DNA of 64,000 nt from Rossellomorea vietnamensis. Its GTDB lineage: Bacteria; Bacillota; Bacilli; Bacillales; Bacillaceae_B. The position numbers and the translations under genes are program-made. A model generated the notes under the pieces. That model saw nothing but the letters and a program-made list of their open reading frames with translations. It made no database searches and had not been told where the DNA came from. Positions 25,765-34,614 of the stretch are shown here, in pieces; position 1 is the first letter of the stretch, and the number at the start of each line of letters is the position of its first letter. The stretch spans positions 2,108,001 through 2,172,000 of the forward strand of contig NZ_CP104558.1 of assembly GCF_025398035.1 (NCBI RefSeq), in the 5' to 3' direction.

Positions 25765-26301
25765 TTAAAATTTCCTCACCAGCTCAATATCCGCAAAGCG
25801 ATTTTCTCCATACTCAGAATCTCCGTAGATTCCATTAATCGTATCAAGCCCAAGCTTTGTCCAGAAACGAATGGCTCCCCAGTTCTTCAACGCGACATTG
25901 GCACGAACTTCCTTGAATTCGTGCTGTTTCACCATATTCAGTAATTCCTCCACTACTTCCTGTCCCAACCCTTGTTTATGATAGTCAGGATCAATCGATA
26001 GATAGTTGATATAAAAGGATTCCGCTACAGGGTGACCATGATAGCTCACAAGCAAACCAACTAAATCTTCGGACTCCTTCATACGGATCACCTGAATCCT
26101 AAAGTTTTCTTTCGTTCCACCCGGCGGCAGGTCGCCCTCCAAGTAACAGCGCTTAACAAACCCTTCATCCAACGTTCCGCCGTCCCATTGATGGATGTAG
26201 CTGCCCTTTTCATAGAGGGCCTGAACATGGTGAATCTCCTCTTTTCTGAGATCAGCCACTATTAATCTCTTTGTTTTCCATTTAGTTGGAATCTGGTTCA
26301 T
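25765..26301 (-). CDS. GNAT N-acetyltransferase
   Basis: The ATG at 26299-26301 is preferred (AAAGGTG lies nine bases upstream); a GTG four codons earlier is possible. The product of about 178 residues has the acetyl-CoA motif IDPDYHKQGLGQEVVEELL and the C-terminal NWGAIRFWTKLGLD motif. The start is only 15 bp from the preceding gene's stop, so it is in an operon. The substrate is unknown. Confidence 0.83.
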   Translation of the reverse strand: MNQIPTKWKTKRLIVADLRKEEIHHVQALYEKGSYIHQWDGGTLDEGFVKRCYLEGDLPPGGTKENFRIQVIRMKESEDLVGLLVSYHGHPVAESFYINYLSIDPDYHKQGLGQEVVEELLNMVKQHEFKEVRANVALKNWGAIRFWTKLGLDTINGIYGDSEYGENRFADIELVRKF

Positions 26302-26316
26302 GATTCGTTTCACCTT

Positions 26317-26922
26317 TCATTTTATTGTAAAGCTAACCTCCACATCCGTCGGCTTCTTTTTAAAAGGAGTTCCATATTCTTTGAACCTCAAAGTCAATCC
26401 GGATAGGTCTTCAGGTAACCTAGGAGTCACAATAAAGTCAAAACTCGTATGTTCCTGTGATCCTCCCCCACCCGTTACCCGGCAATCATAGCTGTCTCCT
26501 ATCTCCAAGTGCCAAAAGCTGTTTCGGTGAAACCTTTCCCGCTCTAAATTCTCATCGTATTCACGGTCGATGTTCAAGTGGACCACACTGGCATTCGCAT
26601 ATTGCTTAATAAACGGGACGGTATACAAACAATCATCTTGTTCAGCCGATTGGAGAACTTTTATGTATGTTTGAAAATCCTCGGGTTCAATTTGTGGCTT
26701 GAAAGCCTCTTCATTTTCCAGCACACCAAAGATCGACCTTAAAAGGTCCTCATACACATCATACTTTTCTGCCCATTTTGCAATATCTTGGAGTTTTGGA
26801 TAACCCAGATTGTTATGGGATACTTGTTTTCTTTGTTGTAGCAATGAGCAGAGTTCTTCATCGATTGGTAAAAGTTTTTCATCATAATATTCCGTTGGTC
26901 GTTCGAACGGCACCCGTCTCAT
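26317..26922 (-). CDS. Hypothetical protein with AroQ-like N-terminal helix
   Basis: The start at 26922 is chosen because the upstream in-frame ATG lies inside the ribosome binding site itself (ATGGAGG). The 201-residue protein has an N-terminal helix reading PIDEELCSLLQQRKQVS, which resembles the first helix of AroQ-type chorismate mutases. The remainder is not recognisable, and the C-terminal part is beta-rich (VVHLNIDREYDE and FDFIVTPRLPEDL). I assign no function. It is followed closely by the GNAT gene. Confidence 0.6.
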   Translation of the reverse strand: MRRVPFERPTEYYDEKLLPIDEELCSLLQQRKQVSHNNLGYPKLQDIAKWAEKYDVYEDLLRSIFGVLENEEAFKPQIEPEDFQTYIKVLQSAEQDDCLYTVPFIKQYANASVVHLNIDREYDENLERERFHRNSFWHLEIGDSYDCRVTGGGGSQEHTSFDFIVTPRLPEDLSGLTLRFKEYGTPFKKKPTDVEVSFTIK

Positions 26923-26940
26923 TTGATCAACCTCCATCTG

Positions 26941-27231
26941 TTAGAATAATGGCTCGTCATTATCGGTGACAGTCACGAACCATGGCAGCACCAGTACATG
27001 CCCAATGACCCACACCATGTACAGAACCATGTAGCCAAGCATGAACGCAAGCACAAATAACACGGGTATCAGCAGGGTCATACCCATTAAAAACCTCTTA
27101 GAACGGGAAGTAAAATATAACCTATGACGGCATGATGGGCATTCAATATCAGGTCTTTTGATAATCATTAATCTCTTGAAAATAAATAACCAAGACAAGT
27201 TTGCTTTACAAAGGATACAGCGTACCATCAT
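26941..27231 (-). CDS. TIGR04104-type putative zinc finger membrane protein
   Basis: A 96-residue protein with a CxxC pair near the start (RCILCKANLSW) and a second pair after about 20 residues (ECPSCRHRLYFT), the C-x2-C-x20-C-x2-C spacing of the TIGR04104 family. Two membrane segments follow (about 48-70 and 71-88). The cysteine quartet should bind zinc on the cytoplasmic side. The function of the family is unknown. Confidence 0.7.
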   Translation of the reverse strand: MMVRCILCKANLSWLFIFKRLMIIKRPDIECPSCRHRLYFTSRSKRFLMGMTLLIPVLFVLAFMLGYMVLYMVWVIGHVLVLPWFVTVTDNDEPLF

Positions 27232-27278
27232 CCACTCCCCCTGTTATCTACAGCCTTTTTGATAGGACATAAACGGGC

Positions 27279-27896
27279 TCAATCATACACCGCTTCCTTC
27301 CCACCATCCCTCAAAAATTCAAACATCATCTTAATCTGCGATTCTGTATTTCTTCCAACGGACAGCTCCGGCAAATCGTTTTCTTCAAAAAATCCGATTC
27401 CATTCGTTTCGACGCCACTTCTGGCTTCTCCCCCGGTCATGCTACATTGGATGAATATTTTGTAGTAATGGTGTGACTGCGGGGGATGGGGATGTTTGTT
27501 CAAGTCGAGCAGTGCGAGTAATTTTACAGGGGTGACATCATATCCTGATTCTTCCCTTATTTCTTTTACGATGTTTTCACCAGGGGACAGGCCGATGTCA
27601 CAGAATCCGCCCGGCAACGACCATTTGTCATCGATTTTTTCTTTGACCATCAGTATTTTATCGTCTTTGAAGACGACACCCCTCACGTCGACTTTCGGCG
27701 TCTGATAGCCTGATTCGTTCGCGAACAAATCCTTTATCTTCGTCATCTCCAAGCCGGTATGTTCCTGCATGATTTCCGCACTGATCGCCCTTAATTCTTC
27801 ATACCTTTCCCGATCATAAACGTTCTTGGAAAAGGCCAGACCCGATTGAGATAACGCCTGTATCCGTTGCGCCCATTCCAGCCATTTATCGCTCAT
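27279..27896 (-). CDS. Nudix hydrolase with N-terminal accessory domain
   Basis: A 205-residue protein with an N-terminal helical domain (about 1-65; WLEWAQRIQALSQSGLAFSK), as in the ADP-ribose pyrophosphatase/YjhB group, and a Nudix domain after it. The Nudix box is GFCDIGLSPGENIVKEIREE followed by SGYDV, with a Lys replacing the usual Arg before the first conserved Glu. Its ATG overlaps the stop of the tandem-GNAT gene (ATGA). Confidence 0.85.
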   Translation of the reverse strand: MSDKWLEWAQRIQALSQSGLAFSKNVYDRERYEELRAISAEIMQEHTGLEMTKIKDLFANESGYQTPKVDVRGVVFKDDKILMVKEKIDDKWSLPGGFCDIGLSPGENIVKEIREESGYDVTPVKLLALLDLNKHPHPPQSHHYYKIFIQCSMTGGEARSGVETNGIGFFEENDLPELSVGRNTESQIKMMFEFLRDGGKEAVYD

Positions 27897-28921
27897 CGCT
27901 TTGCGCTCCTTTCGTAATCCGATTTGTTCAATCGATAATGAAGATACGTTTCTTCATCAATCGTTACCTGTCCTTCATAAGTAAAACCACACTTCTCTAT
28001 GACTTTTATAGATGAATCATTGTCTATGAGGGCTAGGGCGTTCAGGAGGTCCACGTTGGTCTGAGTAAATAAATACTCAATCAACCCAATAGATGCCTTA
28101 GTTGCATAGCCATTCCCCTGATATTCGCTGGAAATGGCATACATGATTTCCCGATTCGATGCAGGCAACTCTTCCTTTATCCCTGTACAGCACCAGCCGA
28201 TCAACTCCTCTGTATCCTTTCGAAATACCCCCATTTTCAAAAAATGATCCGCTACGTTCCCTGTATTGGCAGCCGCGTCGAGAAAAGCTTTATTAGCTGG
28301 TATTTCATAATGGGTCAACCACTCGACCCTTTGTTCCACTGTTGATTTCCAGTCAGGGAGGTATTGGGCTATTTCCGGTTGATTGGAAATTTTGTGGATA
28401 TGATTGGCGTCTTCAATGGAGAATTCCTGTAGATAAATGTCTCCACAATCGATTCTGAAAAGTTTGCGATCCTCACTGATATCCAAACAATGCGTAGAAT
28501 TCGGATACTGATTGCCTCTAGTAAAACCGAACGATGTATAGAAATGATCCGCTTTCTCGGTATCTGTATGGAGGATCAAAACACTGAAAGAACGTTTGGC
28601 ATCAAGGATGATTTGCTTTAATAGAAGAGTACCTACCCCTTCATTCCTGCATTCTTTTTTCACGTAAAACCTTCTTACTCTGCCGGTTTCAGCCGAAGAT
28701 GGATCGACATTCAGCCCACCCACCGCTACAAGCTCATTCTCCTCATCATAAATACCGTAGAAAGCTTCACCTTGCTTATTGAAACGATTGGTGCCATCCT
28801 GATAATCGTTCAGAAGTCTTTCTACAAAGCGGAAACCTTCTTCTTTACTTTCTTGGACTAACGTATGTAAGTCTTGCTCAAGTAGATTGGTTATCGTAAT
28901 CACCCTGTATTTTCCCATCAT
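27893..28921 (-). CDS. Tandem-GNAT acetyltransferase (two GNAT domains)
   Basis: A 342-residue fusion. The N-terminal GNAT (about 5-148) has VRRFYVKKECRNEGVGTLLL and an HFYTSFGF end motif. The C-terminal GNAT (about 155-335) is of RimJ/RimL type, with ISSEYQGNGYATKASIGLI and SSIKVIEKCGFTYEG. Both acetyl-CoA loops look intact, so both halves may be active. Both ends are ATGA-coupled, to the methyltransferase upstream and the Nudix gene downstream, making a three-gene coupled operon. Confidence 0.82.
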   Translation of the reverse strand: MMGKYRVITITNLLEQDLHTLVQESKEEGFRFVERLLNDYQDGTNRFNKQGEAFYGIYDEENELVAVGGLNVDPSSAETGRVRRFYVKKECRNEGVGTLLLKQIILDAKRSFSVLILHTDTEKADHFYTSFGFTRGNQYPNSTHCLDISEDRKLFRIDCGDIYLQEFSIEDANHIHKISNQPEIAQYLPDWKSTVEQRVEWLTHYEIPANKAFLDAAANTGNVADHFLKMGVFRKDTEELIGWCCTGIKEELPASNREIMYAISSEYQGNGYATKASIGLIEYLFTQTNVDLLNALALIDNDSSIKVIEKCGFTYEGQVTIDEETYLHYRLNKSDYERSAKR

Positions 28922-29712
28922 GATAAACCTTTCCTCCCAATCTTCACCGACAACCTCGACTCCTCTTTAAACACTCCCGATGCACTCATCTCAAGCATCG
29001 CCTCTCTCACTTCACGTTCAAATAGAGGTACATCCGATCCAAGGAAACGCTTCGAGCCATATGAAGTCGAATAAAGGTTCCCGAGCAGCGACTCAATCGT
29101 CCAGGTGATTTCGTATGTAGGCAGAGTATGTTTTTCAAGATTGAACTTAGATTGAGAAAGGATATCTTCGTGAGGGGTGACGGGATGGTTATAGGTGGAG
29201 TTTCCGGCTTTCCGTTCGTTTCCATACCATTTATGGACCAGTTCATTGAACTTTACTTGCCAGGGTAGCAATGTCTTATCCGGCTCGTAGTTGTCTATGA
29301 TCGCTACCCCGCCGCCTGGTGTCACCATGTCGAATAATTCATCCAATACCTTTGCCCGGTCCATCCAGTGAAAGGCTTTGGCGATCGTCACGAGGTGGTA
29401 TGGTTGGGAATGGTTGTATTCTTCCAACGCACCATTGAACCACTGAATGTCTCCTACCCTCACTTCACCGTGCAGCCGTTCCGCTTCTTCTATCATTTCC
29501 GGCTCCATGTCGATCCCGACGATTCTTTTGCACCAATCTGAAAATCGAATGGTCAGATGTCCCGTCCCACAGCCCAAGTCCAAGAGGTTCTGTTCTCCGT
29601 TTAATGAGAACTCTTTTACTAGGAGTCTGATTAAAGTTGAAGGATAGATTGGTCTGTATTTTGAGTAATAGGGTGCAGATCCCTTAAATAATACTGATCC
29701 GTACTTGTTCAT
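28918..29712 (-). CDS. Class I SAM-dependent methyltransferase
   Basis: The ATG at 29712 is chosen because GGGGAGG lies six bases upstream; the longer frame starts within that site. The 264-residue protein has the SAM-binding LLDLGCGTGHLTIRF (motif I), IVGIDMEPEMI (motif II) and a motif-IV-like YHLVTIAKAFHWMD. This last pattern is typical of small-molecule methyltransferases. It is first in the coupled operon with the tandem-GNAT and Nudix genes. Confidence 0.88.
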   Translation of the reverse strand: MNKYGSVLFKGSAPYYSKYRPIYPSTLIRLLVKEFSLNGEQNLLDLGCGTGHLTIRFSDWCKRIVGIDMEPEMIEEAERLHGEVRVGDIQWFNGALEEYNHSQPYHLVTIAKAFHWMDRAKVLDELFDMVTPGGGVAIIDNYEPDKTLLPWQVKFNELVHKWYGNERKAGNSTYNHPVTPHEDILSQSKFNLEKHTLPTYEITWTIESLLGNLYSTSYGSKRFLGSDVPLFEREVREAMLEMSASGVFKEESRLSVKIGRKGLS

Positions 29713-29838
29713 TTTTTCCTCCCCAATCAAGTTGAGACATATTATCTTTTATACCAATTATTTCAAATAACAAGTATTATCACAATGATTTTTTCAAGGA
29801 AAGGCGCTGGAGTCAGCTTTGAGAAATCAATCCATATT

Positions 29839-29876
29839 AAAAGCCAATCCACCAGTGTACCGGTGGATTGGCTTTT
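29839..29876. terminator. Intrinsic terminator
   Basis: Arms 29839-29853 and 29862-29876 pair perfectly over 15 bp (core AGCCAATCCACC) with an 8-base loop. It lies just downstream of the minus-strand exoprotein gene, and the A-rich edge of its left arm reads as a T-run on that strand. Confidence 0.88.
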
Positions 29877-29892
29877 ATCGTTAGCACTTCTA

Positions 29893-31455
29893 TTATGGCA
29901 AAACGAGGATGCCATCTGACACAGGGCGTTCACCAGTGGCATCTGACGGCCTGTTTACAAGTTGGTCATGAACCACCATTGCTGAGGAGCCACCGCCATC
30001 AAGGTTCATTCCTTTAACCGCTCCAAGAGATTGCAGGATTTGAGCACTTTCATGGAAACTGACACCAATGCTCTGTTCAGGGTTACGGCCTTCTACAGTA
30101 ACCAATAATATATTTCCGTTTTCTTTAACGCCGGCAAAGGACCTTGGATGACGGTATTGTGCAAAATGATAATAGAAGTCATGACTCCAGGCAAATCCTT
30201 CTTCTTTTGCCTGAATGTCGATCTTTCCATCCTCAAGCAGTTGAGGTGCTCCGCCGATGATATCTACGTCAGGTGAAGTCTTAACCTGCTTTCCATCAGC
30301 TGATACATTTCTTGTTATCGATAACGTCTCTCCTTCTGAGATATTCCCCTTCAACCATTCTGCCTGAGCACCTGTCGCTGATAGCACACTGCCGTTCTTA
30401 GGAATACTGTTGCCTCGCTCATTGTACGTATCAACAACTTTACCTTTTTCATCCAGTAAGACCTCGAAACCTTCCCCTTTTGGCGTTTCATCACCAAAAG
30501 CTGCGTTGTATTCAATGATCTCTTCTGCATCCGTACATGTCACATCATGCTTCGGCTGATTGGTTTCCTTGTCCCCAACCCCTCCGCAACTGCGGATCAA
30601 GCCCGGCTTACGGTTGATCCCATCAATCACTGAGCTTTCGTCAGATTCCGTTTCTATTTTCAATGAAGTGGAAGTATTGGCTATATCTGCTTCATTATCA
30701 GAAAGAATGAGGCTTGTCCGATCTCCAATCGCTTCACTTACTAACTGGCCGTTTACGACTGAAATCCCTGCCGGATCCCCAGGGATTCCATCCTCTGAAC
30801 CTACTACGAAGTATCCCCCATTCAATCCAGCTAACGCTTCAGTCCGACCAGCCATGGACGATACGGTTTCGCGACCTGTGATTGTACCCTTTGCCAAAGA
30901 ATTCGTCAGCTCACCCTGAAATTCATCAGGATCGATCTCAAGTACATCAATTTTCCATGGCCCCGTTGAATTCATTGTTCCATCATATTCTGAATAAGTG
31001 GCTTTAGCCTTCTCAAATCCTTGAGCTTTTAATTGATCGACTAAATCATTCGCTGATTTCTCTTCTTTGAATTCACCGGTACGAACCACATATCCGATGG
31101 TCTTCTCTTTGACATCTGTGTTTTGCGAGTATTTATTCTCTACTTTATGAAGCTTTACTTTGTATCCTTTTTTCTTCAGATCTTGAATAAGGATCCGGGC
31201 TTGCTCTTTTGTATCAAAAAAGGCTACATCCACCGTACAGTACGATTTATCTGAATAATAACCTCTTGTAATATCTGTATACGTTACTCCCTTGGCTAAT
31301 GGTTGTGTGACTCGTGTTTCAGGTAAATGGTTCTTACCGATTGAAAGTTCCTGAGTATTGGCAGCCTCGGCATCTTGATCCTGCCATCCTACCGTCAGGA
31401 TAGTAGAAAGAGATAGCGCAGATACAATAACCGTTTTCATGAGAGAACGATGCAT
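29893..31455 (-). CDS. Exported phosphodiester glycosidase (NAGPA) family protein with SPOR domain
   Basis: A 520-residue secreted protein with a signal peptide (about 1-31). A SPOR-type region follows (about 70-160; VDVAFFDTKEQARILIQDLK and VRTGEFKEEKSANDLVDQLK are paired repeats). The C-terminal half (about 185-520) is NAGPA/DUF2233, with AGLNGGYFVVGSEDGIPGDP, the NPEQSIGVSFHESAQIL helix and the signature MNLDGGGSSAMVV. The SPOR domain should target denuded peptidoglycan, and the NAGPA domain should cleave a phosphodiester-linked sugar, possibly in wall polymers (inferred). It is transcribed alone. Confidence 0.85.
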   Translation of the reverse strand: MHRSLMKTVIVSALSLSTILTVGWQDQDAEAANTQELSIGKNHLPETRVTQPLAKGVTYTDITRGYYSDKSYCTVDVAFFDTKEQARILIQDLKKKGYKVKLHKVENKYSQNTDVKEKTIGYVVRTGEFKEEKSANDLVDQLKAQGFEKAKATYSEYDGTMNSTGPWKIDVLEIDPDEFQGELTNSLAKGTITGRETVSSMAGRTEALAGLNGGYFVVGSEDGIPGDPAGISVVNGQLVSEAIGDRTSLILSDNEADIANTSTSLKIETESDESSVIDGINRKPGLIRSCGGVGDKETNQPKHDVTCTDAEEIIEYNAAFGDETPKGEGFEVLLDEKGKVVDTYNERGNSIPKNGSVLSATGAQAEWLKGNISEGETLSITRNVSADGKQVKTSPDVDIIGGAPQLLEDGKIDIQAKEEGFAWSHDFYYHFAQYRHPRSFAGVKENGNILLVTVEGRNPEQSIGVSFHESAQILQSLGAVKGMNLDGGGSSAMVVHDQLVNRPSDATGERPVSDGILVLP

Positions 31456-31637
31456 GATGTAAAACCTCCAGACAATTTTTTAATGCACCCTCATAGTAAC
31501 TGTGAATTAATAATGGAAGATTACAAAAGTATAAAGGTTTGGTGAATTTCCAAAGCATCATTATCCCTGGCTTCTGTTACTATGTATATGCATGTTTAGT
31601 AGAGTAGGAAGGGATAGGTTCCTCATATGCAAAAAAG

Positions 31638-31667
31638 AAAGCAACCTCCTATGACAGAGATTGCTTT
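31638..31667 (-). terminator. Terminator of the second M3 peptidase gene
   Basis: Arms 31638-31648 and 31657-31667 form an 11-bp stem (AAAGCAA core with one G-T pair) just after the minus-strand stop at 31675. A T-rich stretch follows on the minus strand. Confidence 0.75.
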
Positions 31668-31674
31668 TAAAAAC

Positions 31675-33453
31675 TCAACTATACTTTTCCGTCTCTTCCA
31701 AATACATCTCAACCGCTTCCTTCAACGGACGTACAGCCGCCTCCCAGAAGTCCGTCCCTAATTCTTCCTGCAGGAATTCGATGCTCAGTTCGTCCATGGA
31801 ATGGTTCCCCGATCGTGTAAGCAGCTGGTCGTACCGGTCCGGGAATGTTTCTTTGTCCTGCTGATAGAGTGAATAGACTCCGTTGCTGAATAGATAGCCG
31901 ATGGTGTACGGCAGATTGTAAAAGGCTTTCTCCGTACTGAAGAAGTGCGGGATGGTCATCCAATTATGCGCATTCACTTCATCCACGGAGTCGTGGAACC
32001 AGTCCCTCTCTGTTTCTTCCATCAGTTGAACGATCTCCCCTGCTGAAAGCTTACCGTTCAGCCGTTTTTTGTAAAAGGCCGCTTCGAACTCGAACTTGGC
32101 CGGGATGAAGGTGGTGTATTTCAGTCCGTTGGTGATTTTCATTTCTAATAGAGATAGCCTGTCTTCCTCTGTTTCCGCCATATCAATCGCCGCATCCAGT
32201 ACGAGATTCTCCGCGAACGTCGACGCTGTTTCGGCTAGTCCCGTCCCCACCTTATGGGAGAAACCAGGCTGTTCATGAAGCAGGGAATTGTGATAGGCAT
32301 GCCCAAGTTCATGAGCGATGGTGACGACATCGTTGTAGTTGCCCGTAAAAGAAAGCATGACACGGCTTTCCTTCGCATTCGGGAATGAAGCACAGAAGGC
32401 ACCGTGCTGTTTGGAATCTCCAGGCTCGGCGTCAATCCATCCTTCTTCAAATGCCGTTTGGGCAAATTGACCGAGCTTCTCACTAAAGCGACGGAACTGC
32501 CCGATCACGATATCTGCCGCTTCCTCATACGTCAAGGTCGTCTTGGACGTGAAGGTCGGGGCATAGATGTCATACCAGCTCAGTTTTTCCATTTGAATCA
32601 GTTTGGCTTTTCGTTCAAAAAACCGGTGAAGCAAGGATTTGTGTTGATGGAGCGTCTCCATCATGGTGTTCACGGACCTTTCACTGATCCGGTTTTGTTC
32701 GAACATTTCCTTCAGGGGATTCGTCCATCCTCTCAGGCGATACAGTTCATTTCGGAAGCCGGCAAAATGGTTGAAGATCGAGGCAAACCGGTCTTCGTTC
32801 TCACGGCAAACCTTGGAGATGGCTTCACCCATTTCCATCCTCGTCTCCCGATCATTTGAGAGCATCCCGCGAATATAGGCCATATCAAAAGAAATGTATT
32901 CCGTCTTCCCATTATCCGTTACGGGCACTTTCAGTCGGGCGTATTCCTGATCATAATGATCTTCCCACCCGGCAAATCCGTCAACAGAAAGGGCATGAAT
33001 CAACTTCTCCATCTCGGGAGCAAGCTGGTCCTTCACCTTTCTTCTCTGTTGCTTCAAGAACCGCTCACTGCCTGCCACTTCCCTGCGTCCGATGAAGGCT
33101 CTCCAGTCCTCGTCCGCCATATGGGCAAGACACTGGCTATATCCGAGGAGCAAGGTGTCCATTTTTGCCTGCAGCTGAGTGCTCCTGGCACTTAGATCCT
33201 GCGCTTCATCGTCCAGAACATCCACCGATAGCAGGCAGATGATGTATTCATCCATGTGAAACGCTTTCGTATAAAGGTCCTGCACACGTTTCGTGATGTC
33301 AACCGCTTCATCGGGATTCATCCCTTGCTTCAATACGGATTGCGTTTCCTCGATATGTAGAAGAATCTCCTGAATTTGATCTTTCACCGGTCCGCTTCCC
33401 GGTCGTACACTTCCCAGATTCCATTGCTTGTCACGTACTTGATTCACATTCAT
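31675..33453 (-). CDS. M3 family oligoendopeptidase (second paralogue)
   Basis: A 592-residue M3B peptidase with the zinc site HELGHAYHNSLL (His381, Glu382, His385) and the downstream Glu helix ETASTFAENLV. The length and order of motifs match the first M3 gene at 16975, but the sequences differ widely, so this is an old duplication. The ribosome binding site GGAGGGG directly abuts the annotated ATG; a GTG two codons later has better spacing and may be the true start. It is expected to act on short peptides in the cytosol. Confidence 0.9.
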   Translation of the reverse strand: MNVNQVRDKQWNLGSVRPGSGPVKDQIQEILLHIEETQSVLKQGMNPDEAVDITKRVQDLYTKAFHMDEYIICLLSVDVLDDEAQDLSARSTQLQAKMDTLLLGYSQCLAHMADEDWRAFIGRREVAGSERFLKQQRRKVKDQLAPEMEKLIHALSVDGFAGWEDHYDQEYARLKVPVTDNGKTEYISFDMAYIRGMLSNDRETRMEMGEAISKVCRENEDRFASIFNHFAGFRNELYRLRGWTNPLKEMFEQNRISERSVNTMMETLHQHKSLLHRFFERKAKLIQMEKLSWYDIYAPTFTSKTTLTYEEAADIVIGQFRRFSEKLGQFAQTAFEEGWIDAEPGDSKQHGAFCASFPNAKESRVMLSFTGNYNDVVTIAHELGHAYHNSLLHEQPGFSHKVGTGLAETASTFAENLVLDAAIDMAETEEDRLSLLEMKITNGLKYTTFIPAKFEFEAAFYKKRLNGKLSAGEIVQLMEETERDWFHDSVDEVNAHNWMTIPHFFSTEKAFYNLPYTIGYLFSNGVYSLYQQDKETFPDRYDQLLTRSGNHSMDELSIEFLQEELGTDFWEAAVRPLKEAVEMYLEETEKYS

Positions 33454-33526
33454 CCCCTCCTATTACTCTATTATGATGGTATAGAAAAATGGAAAATTTT
33501 ACATCAGCCTGAAGTCTGAGTTCGTC

Positions 33527-34489
33527 TCAATCATAGGCCGTGATTTTCTCAAAGTCGCTTCCTGCTATGATTTCGGCTTCATGCATGCTGGTCCATCGTT
33601 CCGTAGAGATTTCAGGATGATTCTTCCTGTAGCTTTGGACGATTTCATATCCGATTTTGTAGTTGGCCCATTGGGGAATGCCTTTAGAAGAGTTTCCTGC
33701 TCTTAGCTTCTCGTAGTACTTCATATCATCGGAGTATCTAAGTTCCGTAATCTCAGCTACTACCTTTTTCTTTTCCTCCGGTGTCATCGGTTTTTGCCAA
33801 GGGGCCTGGATCTTTGGATAGATGGTATGGGCAAAGGCATCTGCCTTTCCTTCCACCACAACCCCGCCGAGGATGGTCCTGATCATTCCGTGATTACTTT
33901 CTTCTGCGATGAGATGGTTGTATTCATGAGCGACCGTGTACTTCAATATGTCTTTTTGCATGGATGGTGAAAGTTGCAGCACAATGACATCCTCTGACAG
34001 GACAAACCCCGATACACCCCCCATTTGCTCCACTATAAACGTATCCTCTGGGTTCGCTGGAAAAATAATATATTTCTTATCCTTACCCGGAAGTTCTTTA
34101 GCTGATTTCATCAATGCTTCTTTCATAATCCTGCTCGTCGTATCTTTGTCCTTTTCCAACTCCTTTATGGATTCTTCAAGCTTGTCCACTTCTGAGGACG
34201 GATCAAACGTATATCGCAAGCTGATTTCCTCCATATTGGACTTCTTTTTAAATGGCTCAAACACCTTTTCAATAAACACGGTCTCATTGCTTTTTCCCGT
34301 CTTTTCCCGTACGGTGTCTACGTACTCCTGCACTTCATCATACATATAAATGATTTCGAAATTCTGTTCCTCGTGGGAGAAGGTGATAGGCGTTTCCTGT
34401 TCCTTCTTATCCACTGGCTCTTTATTGGAGCATCCCACAAACATGAAGCATAATGCCGGTATGAGTAGCGCCTTCCCAACCGTCTTCAT
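33527..34489 (-). CDS. DUF2268-type zinc protease lipoprotein
   Basis: The ATG at 34489 is chosen because GGAGGGG lies nine bases before it. About 320 residues with a type II signal peptide (lipobox FVGC), so it is membrane-anchored on the outer face. The metal site is HEYNH at about 188-192, with a Glu helix about 30 residues later (VVVEGKADAF). This is the DUF2268 gluzincin pattern. It is the exported counterpart of the cytosolic DUF2268 protein at 14272. The substrate is unknown. Confidence 0.78.
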   Translation of the reverse strand: MKTVGKALLIPALCFMFVGCSNKEPVDKKEQETPITFSHEEQNFEIIYMYDEVQEYVDTVREKTGKSNETVFIEKVFEPFKKKSNMEEISLRYTFDPSSEVDKLEESIKELEKDKDTTSRIMKEALMKSAKELPGKDKKYIIFPANPEDTFIVEQMGGVSGFVLSEDVIVLQLSPSMQKDILKYTVAHEYNHLIAEESNHGMIRTILGGVVVEGKADAFAHTIYPKIQAPWQKPMTPEEKKKVVAEITELRYSDDMKYYEKLRAGNSSKGIPQWANYKIGYEIVQSYRKNHPEISTERWTSMHEAEIIAGSDFEKITAYD

Positions 34490-34576
34490 GTGTTCCATCC
34501 CCTCCATTCATTTCCATTTGTTACTAACTATACGTTTCTCAATTGGAAATAGTTTCAAATGAATGCGAACAAAAAA

Positions 34577-34606
34577 AGAACCACCCGATTCTAACCAGGA
34601 AGTTCT
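34577..34606 (-). terminator. Terminator downstream of cwlJ
   Basis: Arms 34577-34585 and 34598-34606 (AGAACTTCC against GGTGGTTCT, one mismatch) are followed on the minus strand by seven T residues. It lies nine bases after the cwlJ stop. Confidence 0.7.
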
Positions 34607-34614
34607 AAATATCC

